NCBI GenBank assembly: GCA_022482925.1
Contig: JAKVOG010000016.1
Span: forward strand, 1-61,574
DNA length: 61,574 nucleotides
Source: Selenomonas sp.
Lineage (GTDB): Bacteria; Bacillota; Negativicutes; Selenomonadales; Selenomonadaceae
Direction of reading: 5' to 3'
Of this stretch, positions 20,201 to 29,489 are shown piece by piece. Each line of letters begins with the position of its first letter. Position 1 is the first letter of the stretch. The position numbers were made by a program, and so were the translations under genes. A model generated the notes under the pieces. That model made no database searches, was not told where the DNA came from, and worked only from the letters and a program-made list of their open reading frames with translations.

Positions 20201-20307
20201 AGTTCCACACCGATGCGGTAGTAGCTATAAAGGCCCAGGACGACGAAGAACGCAACGATCATCGAAATGCCGACCGGGCGCGAGATAGAAAAACGGGTGA
20301 TATTCAT
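17203..20307 (-). CDS. RND-superfamily efflux transporter (AcrB/MdtB-type, HAE1)
   Basis: A 1,034-residue inner-membrane proton-drug antiporter. The start MNITRFSISRPVGISM and the first helix lead into the periplasmic pore domain (YPGASAESVEQEIVKPVEDA). The helix-4 proton-relay segment GILVDDSIVVLENI has both essential acidic residues, and the duplicated second half begins near EYYERILRWSLGHQKKLLVV. Length and duplication match AcrB, MdtB and MexB. Substrates cannot be predicted. Its ATG overlaps the stop codon of the adaptor gene by four bases (ATGA), so the two are translationally coupled. No TolC-type outer-membrane channel gene is in the window. RND pumps of this class imply an outer membrane, which fits Negativicutes. 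Confidence 0.95.
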   Translation of the reverse strand: MNITRFSISRPVGISMIVAFFVVLGLYSYYRIGVELLPALNTPYVTVTVKYPGASAESVEQEIVKPVEDAVSGVSNVKKITSTASYERARIMLELNFDANADTAAIDATKKVEAIKNKLPDEADSPVVIKRDINAKPIVELAVMSQNSLADTYSMSDNVFQEVLQQAGGVSEIELHGGRDKEVAIEVDRDKMAAYKLTLAKISTAIKNENQLLPSGSVYTETTKSDVRVIAQYKKAEDIEKVQVQNTDGKMIPLTSVATIREQDARIARYGRLNGQDAINVLIYKNSDANVVETAANIMQAVQKLRKNYPDYQFVVVSNDADYVQNSLHNTLGTLIEGLFTTGLVLFFFLRGWRSTAAVMIAIPTSLISTFFVMYLAGFTFNMMSLMGMTLCVGILVDDSIVVLENITRHLQMGEAPKLAAENGRNEIGMAAIAITLCDAAVFMPIAFMQGMTGQYFRQFGLTIVFAGFFSLFVSFTLTPMLASRFFRGGYHPDKKKLWDFMDRIENAAVEYYERILRWSLGHQKKLLVVITVIFVGTISMVPLGLVGSEYMPQTDESSFTINIQGQVSSSADETNRVVKRIEDKLATIPEVKYYMSQAGGSNAYEGRIKVQLVDRQDRSRSVWQVANDVRELAEDIKEADVRVAETQTSVAGISGGGGATNGGGALQIELRGNNNDELNAAADRVTNILRNDIKGVTDVNSSYIEGIPELQLTVDRQKLKTYGTSLADVDTAFSSAISGISAGALKNDVLNRGQDTDIKVRFKGADGYKPSDVSHVPISANGKLIYLGDVAEIKKGRGPVSIRRVDKQRSIQIGANLSGRPIGDVTNDVKKALKDAKLGDGVTYQFKGQATRMDETFSDLLSALFLALVLIYMLLAVLYESIITPFIRMFSLPLGLIGSILLLFLTHNTLNLYSMIGILVMDGIVAKNGTLLIDYTLTLMDRGKTALEAVIEAGRVRLKPIFMTTITMMVGMMPTALAMTAGSETRVSMAWVIIGGLLTSTVFTLIVIPIIFLFFAKKKHRKAEKGVALESDS

Positions 20308-21563
20308 GATGCATCAGCCTCCGCACCCGCCGAGTCACTCACATCTACCGCCGTACCGGTCTGCAGCTTGTCCTGATTCGAGAGGATCACGGTATCCCCA
20401 TCGGACAGCCCGTCGATGATCTCTTCATCGTCATCATTGAGCAGACCGATCTTGACCTCGCGCTCCTCCGCTGTCCCATCCTCCCGCAGGACGAAAACCG
20501 TCTGACGGCCATTCTTCGAGAGAACGGCTGCCTTGGGCACAAAAAGCGTATCCCGGCGCTGCAGGATATCGATGGCCGTATGGGCAAAGAGACCAGCCTT
20601 GATGATATCGCTGTTCTCGCCGAGCTCGATACGGACCTGATAGGTCTTGGAGCTGTCATCCATAGCCGGGCTGACATAGACGATCCGGCCGGTATAGTCC
20701 TGCCCCATGGCATCGATCGTCACATTGACATCCATCCCGGTCTTCAGAATGGCGGCATCACTTTCGGACAGCGTGCAGTCAACATTGATGTGACTGTTGT
20801 CGACGAGAGACAGTACCTTGGTCCCCGCGGTCACGATAGCGCCGACCTCGGCATTGCGGTAGCCAATCACGCCATCACGCGGTGCCCGGAGGATCATGTC
20901 TTCGCGCTGCTTGCGCAGGGCATCGGTTGCATGTTCCTGCTTCTCAGCCGTGAACTCTTTCGACTGAACGCTGGCGGCATTGCTTCCGTCCACCTGATTG
21001 GCGAGCACCTCAAACGCTGCCTTGCTTGCCATATACTCCTGCTCTACCGAGTCCAGCGTATCCTGCGAGATGGCTCCAATCGAGAACAGATACTTATTGC
21101 GCTCATATTTCCCCTGTTCCAGTTCATAGGCGTTCCTGGTCTTGATGTAGTTCGCATCATAGGTAGCCGAAGCTTCGCGGGCATCAGCCTGGGCTGCATT
21201 GGCCGCTGCCGAGTTCTGGTTGATCGAGATATCAAGATCCCCCGTATCCTGGATCATCAGCACCTGACCGGCTTTAACCTCATCACCCAGTGAGACGCAG
21301 ACCTGCATGATCCGACCGGTATACTTTGGTGCCAATGCGATATTCGCATCGGCTACGGTCTGCCCGGACAGTGCGATATGACGCATCATATCCTGCCTCA
21401 CGATCGTCTGTACCTTGACCAGCGGCCGTCCCTGCCGCACGTTCTTCTTGACATCCTTCTGATGACCGAAATACAGATACAGGGCCGCTGCCAATAAGAC
21501 CAGACAGATCCCGCCTGCGATGATCATTTCCCTCCGGTCGAGCTGTTGAAACCTGTGACGCAT
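20304..21563 (-). CDS. periplasmic adaptor (membrane fusion protein) of the RND efflux pump
   Basis: HlyD/AcrA-family adaptor of about 419 residues. One N-terminal membrane helix (MIIAGGICLVLLAAALYLYF) anchors it. Then come the lipoyl half-motif (GRIMQVCVSLGDEVKAGQVL), a long alpha-hairpin with heptads (AAANAAQADAREASATYDAN onward), the second lipoyl half (LRAPRDGVIGYRNAEVGAIV), the beta-barrel and the membrane-proximal domain (LFVPKAAVLSKNGRQTVFVL). I choose ATG 21563, eight bases after AAGGAG, over the in-frame GTG at 21572. It links the inner-membrane pump to an outer-membrane channel and is the first gene of the pair. Confidence 0.92.
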   Translation of the reverse strand: MRHRFQQLDRREMIIAGGICLVLLAAALYLYFGHQKDVKKNVRQGRPLVKVQTIVRQDMMRHIALSGQTVADANIALAPKYTGRIMQVCVSLGDEVKAGQVLMIQDTGDLDISINQNSAAANAAQADAREASATYDANYIKTRNAYELEQGKYERNKYLFSIGAISQDTLDSVEQEYMASKAAFEVLANQVDGSNAASVQSKEFTAEKQEHATDALRKQREDMILRAPRDGVIGYRNAEVGAIVTAGTKVLSLVDNSHINVDCTLSESDAAILKTGMDVNVTIDAMGQDYTGRIVYVSPAMDDSSKTYQVRIELGENSDIIKAGLFAHTAIDILQRRDTLFVPKAAVLSKNGRQTVFVLREDGTAEEREVKIGLLNDDDEEIIDGLSDGDTVILSNQDKLQTGTAVDVSDSAGAEADAS

Positions 21564-21778
21564 ACCGCACACTCCTTGCGAATCAGTCTATTTCTGATTG
21601 TTTTCTATTATTAATAGTATCATTTTAGCATTTATGCAAACCGTTTTCCATAAATTTTTCATAACAGACAGCGCCTGAATATCAGCCGAAAAAAGTTTTC
21701 ATAAAAAAGAGGAAAATGCATCACTACTGCAGAATTTCATAACAAGTAGACTTAAATAATAGAAAGCGAGGCTTTTCC

Positions 21779-22939
21779 ATGCAAGCAGTTGAAATTCGAA
21801 AAGACATATACTGGGTTGGCGCCATTGACTGGTCCATGCGCAGTTTCCACGGTTACCAGACTGGACGAGGTTCCACGTACAACGCTTATCTGATCCTCGA
21901 TGATAAGATCACCCTGATCGATACCGTCAAGGATGTATTCGCCGAGGAACTCCTCGAGCGCGTCTCCTCCGTCATCGATCCGGCCCGTATCGACTATATC
22001 ATCTCCAGCCATGTAGAGCCGGATCACTCAGGATCCATCCCCTTCATGGCCCAGCACTGCCCAAATGCCAAGATCATCACGAGCCTGCCGAACGGGCTCA
22101 AAGGTCTCAAGGCACATTACGGCGAGCTGCCTTATGAAGGCGTAAAGGCCGGTGATACGCTCGATATCGGTCACCGCAAGCTGAAGTTCGTCACGACCCC
22201 GATGCTTCACTGGCCGGACAGCATGGTTACTTATTGCCCGGATGAGAAGATCCTGTTCTCCAACGATGCCTTTGGCGAGCATTATGCCACCAGTGCACGG
22301 TTCGACGACGAGAATGATCTGCCCACCATCTTCTGGGAAGCAAAAAAATATTATGCCAATATCCTGATGCTCTACGGACGTCAGGCACAGGCTGCCCTCA
22401 AGGCACTGGACGGGCTGGAGATCGATATGATTGCCACCGGGCACGGCATCATCTGGCGTTCCCATGTCAAGGAAATCCTGGAGCACTATCAGGAATGGTC
22501 TGAGGGCAAGCTCGAGGACCGGGCAGTCGTTGTCTTCGACAGTATGTGGCATTCTACCGAGACGATGGCCCGGACTATTACCGAGGCGTTCCAGTCCCGG
22601 GGAATCCAGGCTTCATTCTATGATATCAAAGAGAACCATCTCTCCGATATCATGACAGATGTCCTCAGCAGCCGTTATCTGGCCGTCGGTTCGCCGACCA
22701 TCAACAACCAGATGATGCCGACTATCGCTGCTTTCCTCTGCTATCTCAAGGGGCTGGCACCAAAGGACCATAAAGCATTCGCTTTCGGCTCCTATGGCTG
22801 GGGCGGACAGAGCATCGCCCTGGTAGAGGACGAGCTCAAGGCAGCTGGCTGCGAGATCATCCTGGATAAGGTACGGATCGCCAATGTACCGAGCAGTGAG
22901 CAGCTGCAGGATCTGACTGAGCAGATCAAGAATCTCTGA
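21779..22939 (+). CDS. fprA: A-type flavoprotein (flavodiiron protein, NO/O2 reductase)
   Basis: A 386-residue flavodiiron protein that reduces O2 to water and/or NO to N2O in anaerobes. Residues 1-250 are a metallo-beta-lactamase-like domain whose di-iron ligands are visible in SSHVEPDHSGSIPF (the H-x-E-x-D-H set), in MLHWPDSMVTYCP, in LFSNDAFGEHYA and in the late His of IATGHGIIWRSH. From about residue 255 a flavodoxin domain follows, with the FMN phosphate loop DSMWHSTETMA and GSPTINNQMMP, and the FGSYGWGGQSI segment. No rubredoxin or flavin-reductase domain is fused, so it is the class A form and needs a partner. ATG 21779 has GAGG at seven bases. Divergent from the efflux pair. Confidence 0.95.
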   Translation: MQAVEIRKDIYWVGAIDWSMRSFHGYQTGRGSTYNAYLILDDKITLIDTVKDVFAEELLERVSSVIDPARIDYIISSHVEPDHSGSIPFMAQHCPNAKIITSLPNGLKGLKAHYGELPYEGVKAGDTLDIGHRKLKFVTTPMLHWPDSMVTYCPDEKILFSNDAFGEHYATSARFDDENDLPTIFWEAKKYYANILMLYGRQAQAALKALDGLEIDMIATGHGIIWRSHVKEILEHYQEWSEGKLEDRAVVVFDSMWHSTETMARTITEAFQSRGIQASFYDIKENHLSDIMTDVLSSRYLAVGSPTINNQMMPTIAAFLCYLKGLAPKDHKAFAFGSYGWGGQSIALVEDELKAAGCEIILDKVRIANVPSSEQLQDLTEQIKNL

Positions 22940-22955
22940 TTGACATTCCTACACG

Positions 22956-22991
22956 AAAAAGGGCCGTTGCAGATGCAACAGCCCTTTTTTT
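22956..22991. terminator. bidirectional terminator
   Basis: AAAAAGGGC-(C)-GTTGC-AGAT-GCAAC-(A)-GCCCTTTTTTT. It lies between the converging flavodiiron gene and the minus-strand hypothetical gene. Confidence 0.92.
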
Positions 22992-22993
22992 GA

Positions 22994-23455
22994 TCACTTT
23001 ATCACTTTGAAATTCTTGAGCAGGTTCTTCTTTTCCTCACTGGTCATCGCTGAGGACTTATTCTCCCCCTGCACCATTTTCAGTCGGAGCTTCTTTTGGT
23101 TCCGCTTGCGTTCCTTGCGGGCAGCCTGCTCCGGAGCTGGCTCATCTGAGAGCTGCACTGGCCGGTCCTTGCGAAGGAGCTCCAGCAGATTCATCTGCTC
23201 CAGACAATCCTTGAGGCAGCCACTCGCCCGGGCCTGCCGCATTTTAGCCGCCATGATGACTACGGTCTCATCAAGCAGTTCCAGCAGACTGCCTCTGGCC
23301 AGTACCTCTGGATCGATATATTTAGCCAGTCCGATCCGCTCCAGATAGCTCGGCAGATTGCCGCGGAAATAAGCCAGACGCATTCGTTCCTGGAGGCGGA
23401 TAGCTGCCCGGACCAGGATGCCGTCGAGGCGTTCTTCAAAACCTGTGTGCTTCAT
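22994..23455 (-). CDS. hypothetical protein, 153 residues, charged C-terminal tail
   Basis: Not recognised. All-helical in appearance: the first 100 residues alternate Leu/Ile/Ala with charged residues (LIRAAIRLQERMRL-like helix, then SLLELLDETVVIMAAKMRQA). The last 50 are strongly basic and low in hydrophobics (QAARKERKRNQKKLRLKMVQ), suggesting nucleic-acid or ribosome contact. No signal peptide or membrane helix. ATG 23455 is preceded by GGAGG at seven bases, a convincing start, and the gene ends right at a strong terminator. It is a stand-alone gene between the flavodiiron gene and the sensor kinase. Confidence 0.65.
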   Translation of the reverse strand: MKHTGFEERLDGILVRAAIRLQERMRLAYFRGNLPSYLERIGLAKYIDPEVLARGSLLELLDETVVIMAAKMRQARASGCLKDCLEQMNLLELLRKDRPVQLSDEPAPEQAARKERKRNQKKLRLKMVQGENKSSAMTSEEKKNLLKNFKVIK

Positions 23456-23647
23456 CCCAATACCTCCAACCAGATTCTTATCCTGACATGCGCACCAATA
23501 CCCATTCCTTACTGAACAATCTTCAGGATCCCACCCGAAAATCTATATCCAATCGTACAACTGACAATGATAACGTATTTCTTAATATAATACAATTGTC
23601 CCATACTCTTATTATATATCCTGGCTATTGTATTTTCCACAAAATTT

Positions 23648-24964
23648 TTATTTTTTTGCCTTGTCTTTGATTCGTCCCCGTAATTCAACCAGGAACGTCG
23701 TCCCTTTGCCCAATTCACTCTGAATAGAAATCTTTCCCTGATGCAGGTTCACGATTTCCTGCGCAATGGCAAGTCCCAGACCATTGCCGCCCATTTCGCG
23801 GGAACGCGCCTTGTCGACGCGATAGAAACGGTCAAAGACCTTCTCCTGATCCTCTTTAGAGATGCCGATACCGGTATCCGATACCGCCAAACAGATTCGC
23901 CCCTTTTCGGCTTTGCGGAATTCCACCGTGACCTTGCCGCCCTCCGGCGTGTATTTCAGGGCATTGTCGACCAGGATCAGGACCAGCTGACGAATCTTCT
24001 GCTCATCTGCCTGGACAAGGACCTTTGGCATCTTCTCTGCGACCAGCGTGATCTGCTTCTGCTCAGCCAGTGGCTGCATGAGCCGTGCAACCTGTGCCGT
24101 CACGCCGCCCATATCGAATTTCGAGGGCTTGAGCTTTAATGCCTTGTTATCGCTGCGAGCTACGACGAGCAGGTCGCTGACCAGCTTCGTCATCTTCTTG
24201 ACCTCGTCGCGCACATCCTCGATGACCTGCTTAAGGAATGGCGATTTGATGGACGGGTCATTCTGCAGGAGATCCGCCGAGGCCATAACCACTGCCAGCG
24301 GCGTCCGCAACTCATGTGATGCATCCGCTGCAAACTGACGCTGCTTCTCATAGGCTGCCTTGAGCGGGACCATGGCCTTGCCGGACAGCAGATGCCCGAC
24401 AATCGTAGCAATGATCAGCGCCAGCAGACCAAGCACGGCCATGATCATCGTAGCTTTCTCCATGCCATTATAAAGTGCCGTGACATCCTTACCAACATAG
24501 ACGGTCTGCGCTGGCATCCCCGGCTCGTTGATCTTCAGCGACGGTCATCATGAGCTTCGTCTTGTGCGCATTCTCATTCGGCTTCGAGACCACGACCATC
24601 TCGCCCTCGTTTCGCTTTCCATTGCGACATGACATCGAGGATGAACGGCTCGATACGGAACGATGCCCGGGCAAAATTCAGCAGACGGCCATCCTCATCG
24701 AATACATAGAAAAACAGACGGTCATTGGTGCTCTTATAGGCGACCGTGTCATCGATCACCAGCTCCGGGTGCTGATTCAGATACTTCTGGGCCTCAGGCT
24801 ACATTATCAGCTGTATCCCAAAGTTCCCGGGCCTGTTCGGACCGGATGGACCATTCCATAGATTGATGCATGGCAAAAATCAGGACCGCCAGGAACACGA
24901 TCATGACCAGCGAATACAGCATGGTCAGTTTCCGGCGGCTCTTGCCAAAGATATTCTCCGACAT
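23648..24964 (-). pseudogene. sensor histidine kinase, interrupted by three frameshifts
   Basis: Membrane sensor kinase partner of the response regulator just upstream, whose stop codon overlaps its ATG (TAATG at 24964). The N-terminus has one helix (LYSLVMIVFLAVLIFAM), then an extracytoplasmic domain. A second helix (MIMAVLGLLALIIATIVGHL) leads to the HisKA box FAADASHELRTPLAVV with the phospho-accepting His. The ATP domain has LVLILVDNALKYTPEGG (N box), VSDTGIGISKEDQ (G1) and GGNGLGLAIAQEIV (G2). The frame breaks near 24800, 24600 and 24535; in each case the protein continues in another frame, for example EAQKYLNQHPELVIDD and LKINEPGMPAQTVY. Repaired length is about 438 residues. Three breaks in one gene could mean genuine decay, but no residue-level damage is seen, so indel errors are likely. 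Confidence 0.82.
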
Positions 24965-25641
24965 TACTTCCCGGCCTCCAGCTTATAGCCAACGCCACGA
25001 ACGGTTTTGATGATGGTCTCGCCATCACCCAGGTCCAGTTTCTTGCGCAGGATCTTCATATATGAATCAATATTGTTGGAGCTGACATCCGATTCCAGTC
25101 CCCAGATACGATCCAGAATGATGTCACGTGGCACAACGATACCAATATTCTGTGCCAGCAGATCAAAGATCTGGAATTCACGCGGTGACAGCTGGATAAC
25201 CTGATCCTTCTTCTTGAGGACCTTGGCTGTACGGTTCAACGTGAAATCGCCGACCTCAACCACATCCTGCTGAATTTTCTGGGTGCTGCGGCGTCCCAGG
25301 GCGCGCAAACGCGCCAGCAGCTCAGCAAACTCGAACGGCTTGACCAGATAGTCATCCGCCCCTGCATCCAGTCCCGTAACCCGGTCTTCTACTGAGTCGC
25401 GGGCTGTCAGCATCAGGATTGCTTTCTCATAGCCCCCCCGACGCAGTCGGCTGCAGGCATCCACGCCAGTCTCGCCTGGCATCATCCAGTCCAGTACCAG
25501 GATATCATAATCCGTATACATCGCATACTCGTAGATATCGCTGCCACTCGTTACCCATTCCACCTGAATCTCATTCTGTTCCAGCATATATTGGATCAAT
25601 TTGCCCAGTCGTTTATCGTCTTCCGCTAAAAGTACCCGCAT
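24964..25641 (-). CDS. OmpR/PhoB-family response regulator
   Basis: A 225-residue DNA-binding response regulator. The receiver domain (1-118) has the acidic pair AEDD, the phospho-acceptor Asp51 in LVLDWMMPGETG, the conserved Thr of MLTARDS and Lys of DYLVKPFEF. The winged-helix DNA-binding domain (about 128-222) has LSPREFQIFDLLAQN, VPRDIILDRIWG and the YMKILRKKLDLGDG recognition helix, ending with the usual IIKTVRGVGYKLE. It is cotranscribed with the following kinase through a one-base overlap of stop and start. No target sites are obvious; the divergent SH3/NlpC gene 190 bases away is a possible target by position. Confidence 0.95.
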   Translation of the reverse strand: MRVLLAEDDKRLGKLIQYMLEQNEIQVEWVTSGSDIYEYAMYTDYDILVLDWMMPGETGVDACSRLRRGGYEKAILMLTARDSVEDRVTGLDAGADDYLVKPFEFAELLARLRALGRRSTQKIQQDVVEVGDFTLNRTAKVLKKKDQVIQLSPREFQIFDLLAQNIGIVVPRDIILDRIWGLESDVSSNNIDSYMKILRKKLDLGDGETIIKTVRGVGYKLEAGK

Positions 25642-25834
25642 AATCGTCCTCCTAAATTATAAGCTTTCCTACTATTATAGACATGTTTCCTTGAAATTCC
25701 AATGAAAATCCACTGACTGGCCAGCTATCCCCCTATTTTTACATTCTAGCTTGCCTGTATGCACTATTTTGCAGTACAATGTAACTATAAATAATCTGTC
25801 CATTCTCACAATTCGACAAGGAGTGTGAATTCTC

Positions 25835-27152
25835 ATGAATAAACTGCAACGATTCTTTCTGATATTCATCAGTATGCTGCTACCAGTTCTCACCAATTGC
25901 CGCGGCATCGATTGCAAAAACCGGTCCGGTTGCCACTGCAGGCCTATTGGACGAGCCGACAAGCCAAGGGCGATAACGTCCTGCTGTCAGCCAGCGGTAT
26001 CAAACAGATGAACGACAGCATGCGTCAGCATAACAGCAGCCTGCATGCGCTCGATCAGTATCCGGCAGTATTGACCGTCGATCAGGTAAAGCAGCAGATT
26101 CTCACTGCGGCTCAGGATTTCGCCAAGGAAAACCTGCCCGAGGAATACAATGGTGCTAATCCGCTCACCCAGACAGAATGGCAGGCCGTGCGCAAGAATT
26201 GTGCATTAGACAGCCTGACCGGTAACCAGAAAATGCAATATGCCGTAACGACGGCCCGCACAAATCTGCGGCTGCTGCCAACGTCAACCGGCTGGTACAG
26301 TTCCCCCAACGATGTGAATTATGATGACCTGCAGGGCTCTGCACTGGATCCGGCTCAGGCCGTCATAGTCCTGGCATTCAGTCAGGATCGCCGATTCGCT
26401 TTTGTTGAAACAGACACCTATCAGGGCTGGGCTGCCATCGATCAGCTCGCCTTTACCGACCGCAAGACCTGGTCCGGCTATAATCAGCCAAAAGATTTTG
26501 CGGTCGTCACCAGCCATCAGACCACGCTCAGCATCAAAGGCAAATCCCAGCTCTTCAGATGGGCGCCGTGATTCCCTGCACCAGCCGCAAAAATGAATTC
26601 TCGCTGTGGCTCCCACAGGCAGACAATCATGGCCGTCTTGTCATCCATAAGACACTCGATATCCCCAACGAGGACTGCATCACGGTTTCCTGCCCTATAC
26701 CCGCAATAATCTGATCAAACAGGCCTTCCGCTTCCTCGGCGATGAATACGGCTGGGGCGGACAGAATAACAGCGTCGATTGTTCTTCCTTCACACAGAAC
26801 GTCTATCGCAGCTTCGGTATCATGATTCCAGCGCGATGCCGACCAGCAGGAGCTGGCCCTGCCTGTGAATGTCCCGCTCAATGGCAAGACACGGCTGAGC
26901 GTTATGCGCTGGTCCGTCAGGGCTGTTCCGGGCTCGCTGCTGTTCAAGCCGGGCCATGTCATGATGCTGCTCGGCGAGGATGAACACGGCACTCCTATCG
27001 TCATCCATTCGGCCAGCAGCTACTTCACCTTTGCCAATGGAAAAGGCCAAAAACATTATATCCGCCAGGTCCTGGTCTCTGACCTGACCTTCCAGAACAG
27101 CAAAGGCATACAGACGATCGATGGAATCACCAGCATTGGCAGCATCCGATAA
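25835..27152 (+). pseudogene. SH3-domain/NlpC-P60 cell-wall peptidase, interrupted by several frameshifts
   Basis: Exported cysteine peptidase that would cut peptidoglycan stem peptides. ATG 25835 follows AAGGAG and starts a signal sequence (MNKLQRFFLIFISMLLPVLT). The mature part reads on in other frames. A long N-terminal region (AYWTSRQAKGDNVLLSASG onward) is followed by an SH3-like stretch (LRLLPTSTGWYSSPND and AFVETDTYQGWAAIDQLAFT), then the NlpC/P60 domain with catalytic Cys in GWGGQNNSVDCSSFTQNVY and His in KPGHVMMLLGEDEHG. Breaks lie near 25900, 26560, 26680 and 26830. The catalytic residues and the whole domain order are intact when frames are joined, giving about 438 residues. Bounded 3' by a bidirectional terminator. 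Confidence 0.8.
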
Positions 27153-27175
27153 AACCTGCCAATAAATCTACACAA

Positions 27176-27207
27176 CAAAAAGCCTCCCAAAAACCGGGAG
27201 GCTTTTA
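27176..27207. terminator. bidirectional terminator
   Basis: AAAAGCCTCCC/GGGAGGCTTTT, 11-bp perfect stem with a seven-base loop, between the converging NlpC-type gene and guaB. Confidence 0.92.
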
Positions 27208-27229
27208 TTATGCTCAATAAAAGGGGAGC

Positions 27230-28737
27230 TTAGTCGCGGCCCAGACGATCCTTCAGGATAACATCATGGGAACCGCCCTCGACGATGCTCGTAGCGGAAA
27301 CACGCGTGAGTTTTGCCGTCTCACGGAATTCCGGCAGGGTCAGCGAACCACAGTTGCACATGGTGCTGCGGATCTTGGCCAGCGTCGTCTGTACGTTGTC
27401 CTTGAGCGGACCAGCATACGGTACGTAGGAATCAACGCCTTCCTCGAAGGAAAGCTTGCGGGCACCGCCCAGATCGTAGCGCTGCCAGTTGCGGGCACGG
27501 TTGGAACCTTCGCCCCAGTACTCTTTGTAGTACGTGCCATTGACTTTGACTTTGTCCGTCGGGCTCTCGTCGAAACGGGAGAAGTAACGGCCCAGCATCA
27601 GGAAGTCTGCACCCATAGCCAGTGCCAGCGTCATGTGGTAGTCATGAACGATACCACCATCCGAGCAGACCGGAATGTATACGCCCGTCTCCTCATAGTA
27701 CTTGTCACGCTCACGGCAGACATCGATCAGTGCCGTTGCCTGACCACGGCCAATGCCCTTGGTCTCACGCGTGATGCAGATGGAACCGCCGCCGATACCG
27801 ACTTTGATGAAGTCCGCGCCGGCCTCAGCCAGGAAACGGAAGCCTTCGCCGTCGACTACGTTGCCGCGCCGACCTTGATATCCTCACCAAAGTGCTCGTG
27901 GATGTACTTCAGCGTGATACGCTGCCACTCCGAGAAGCCTTCAGAGGAATCAATGCACAGGACATCCGCGCCAGCCTTTACGAGAGCCGGTACACGCTCA
28001 GCATAGTCACGGGTGTTGATACCAGCACCGACGATGTAGCGCTTATTTTCATCGATGAGTTCCAGCTCATGCTCCTTGTTGTCATTGTAGTCCTTACGGA
28101 ATACCATATGGAGGAGACGCTGATTCTGATCGACAATCGGGAGCATGTTGAGCTTATGCTGCCAGATCAGGTCATTGGCCTGATTGATCGTCGTAACTTC
28201 CTCAGCTTTGGCATAAACGAGGTTCTCAAACGGGGTCATGAATTCCTTGGCCGGCGTATCCAGCGACATGCGTGAAACACGATAATCACGGCTGGTCACG
28301 ATACCCATCAGCTTGCCATTGGCTGTACCATCTTCCGTAACGGCCATCGTCGAATGGCTCGTCTTCTGCAGAAGATCCAGGATCTCACCGAGGGTCGTGG
28401 TCGGCTTGATGTTCGAATCGCTGCTGACGAACCCGGACTTGTAGTTCTTTACCCGTGCCACCATAGCAGCCTCGGCCTCGATGGACTGAGAGCCAAAGAT
28501 GAAGGACACACCGCCCTCTTTGGCCAGAGCAATCGCCATTTTGTCGTTGGAAACTGCCTGCATGATAGCAGAAGTCATCGGGATGTTCATGGAGACTTTC
28601 GGCTCCTCACCCTTCCTGAACTTCACCAGCGGAGTCTTGAGCGATACATTGTTTGGAATGCACTTGTCCGAGGAATACCCCGGAACAAGCAGATACTCGC
28701 CAAAAGTGTGTGATGGTTCTTCAAAATAGAATGCCAA
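27230..28737 (-). pseudogene. guaB: IMP dehydrogenase, interrupted by one frameshift
   Basis: Oxidises IMP to XMP with NAD+, the committed step of GMP synthesis. The start is TTG 28737, six bases after AAGGGG. The barrel is interrupted by a CBS pair (about residues 95-220, with [12 protein letters not shown] and [11 protein letters not shown]). Later come [11 protein letters not shown], the catalytic-Cys loop [40 protein letters not shown], the [10 protein letters not shown] flap and the C-terminal [17 protein letters not shown] (Arg-Tyr dyad of the flap) and STMCNCG. This wording is that of the divergent IMPDH known from Tritrichomonas foetus rather than the Bacillus type. The frame stops after VGAAT near 27856; with one extra G/C at 27863-27867 it reads [20 protein letters not shown] and on, about 502 residues in total. 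Confidence 0.92.
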
Positions 28738-28803
28738 CGTAACCCCTTCTTTCTTAAATCTACAACAACGCGGTCTACACTGTGCTTGTGTATATTGTTG
28801 TAT

Positions 28804-28832
28804 ATATTACTATACCTGCGAATTCCTGTCAA
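28804..28832 (-). promoter_or_regulatory. guaB promoter
   Basis: Minus strand: TTGACA (28832-28827), 17-base spacer, TAATAT (28809-28804). The leader to the guaB start is about 60 bases. The AT-rich stretch TGTATATTGTTGTATATATT overlaps the -10. Confidence 0.8.
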
Positions 28833-28955
28833 TCGACAATGCAAATTTAAGTTTACACTATTACACTTGATATAGCCAGCAACACAAATTCTGTCTTGTC
28901 AGCCTCCGTAAATATGATAGAATACGAATATAGTAATACGAAAAGAGGTTTTCCC

Positions 28956-29468
28956 ATGACTCAGACCAAACCAAACTGCATCGGTTTTCCGCCCAGTATC
29001 AATAAAGATTGTACGCATCTGATTCTCGGATCCATGCCCGGCATCTCATCGCTCCAGGCGCAGCAGTACTACGCGCATCCCCAAAACCGATTCTGGCCAA
29101 TGATGACCCGGCTGCTGACGGATCAGGACAAGGTCCCGACTGACTACCATGATCGGCTGAACCTTTTACTGCGCCATCATATCGCCCTTTGGGACTCTAT
29201 CGACACGTGTGAACGCAGCGGCAGTCTGGACTCAGCGATCCACGATGAACAGGGCAATGATTTCTCGCAGCTGCTGGACCACTATCCGTCCATACATACC
29301 ATCTGCTTCAACGGAGCGAAGTCCTGTCAGACGTTCAAGCGCTATAACAAGCCATTGCTCGCCCGCAGCGATCTCTGTTTTGTACCTCTGCCTTCAACCA
29401 GCCCTGCCAATGCACGCTGGCGGCTTCCCCAGTTGCTGGAAGTCTGGGGCAAAGTCATTCACCCATGA
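28956..29468 (+). CDS. hypoxanthine (deoxyinosine)-DNA glycosylase, uracil-DNA-glycosylase superfamily family 6
   Basis: A 170-residue base-excision repair enzyme. Motif 1 region LILGSMPGISSLQAQQYYAH and PQNRFWPMM are characteristic of the family-6 HDG group, which removes hypoxanthine from DNA. The second motif appears as PLPSTSPANARW. The loop HHIALWDSIDTCERSGSLDS also matches family members. I use ATG 28956, seven bases after AGAGG; an in-frame ATG at 28896 has no ribosome site. The gene is divergent from guaB, a pleasing match since deaminated purines pass through IMP, though that link is only suggestive. It ends at a strong terminator shared with the antisense RNA gene. Confidence 0.88.
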   Translation: MTQTKPNCIGFPPSINKDCTHLILGSMPGISSLQAQQYYAHPQNRFWPMMTRLLTDQDKVPTDYHDRLNLLLRHHIALWDSIDTCERSGSLDSAIHDEQGNDFSQLLDHYPSIHTICFNGAKSCQTFKRYNKPLLARSDLCFVPLPSTSPANARWRLPQLLEVWGKVIHP

Positions 29469-29489
29469 TCGACCAAAAGAACGGAAAAC

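Noticed and set aside
19072..20376. A 434-codon plus-strand frame opposite the RND transporter
   Set aside because: Antisense shadow of an intact, well-conserved efflux gene; sequence is charged low-complexity.
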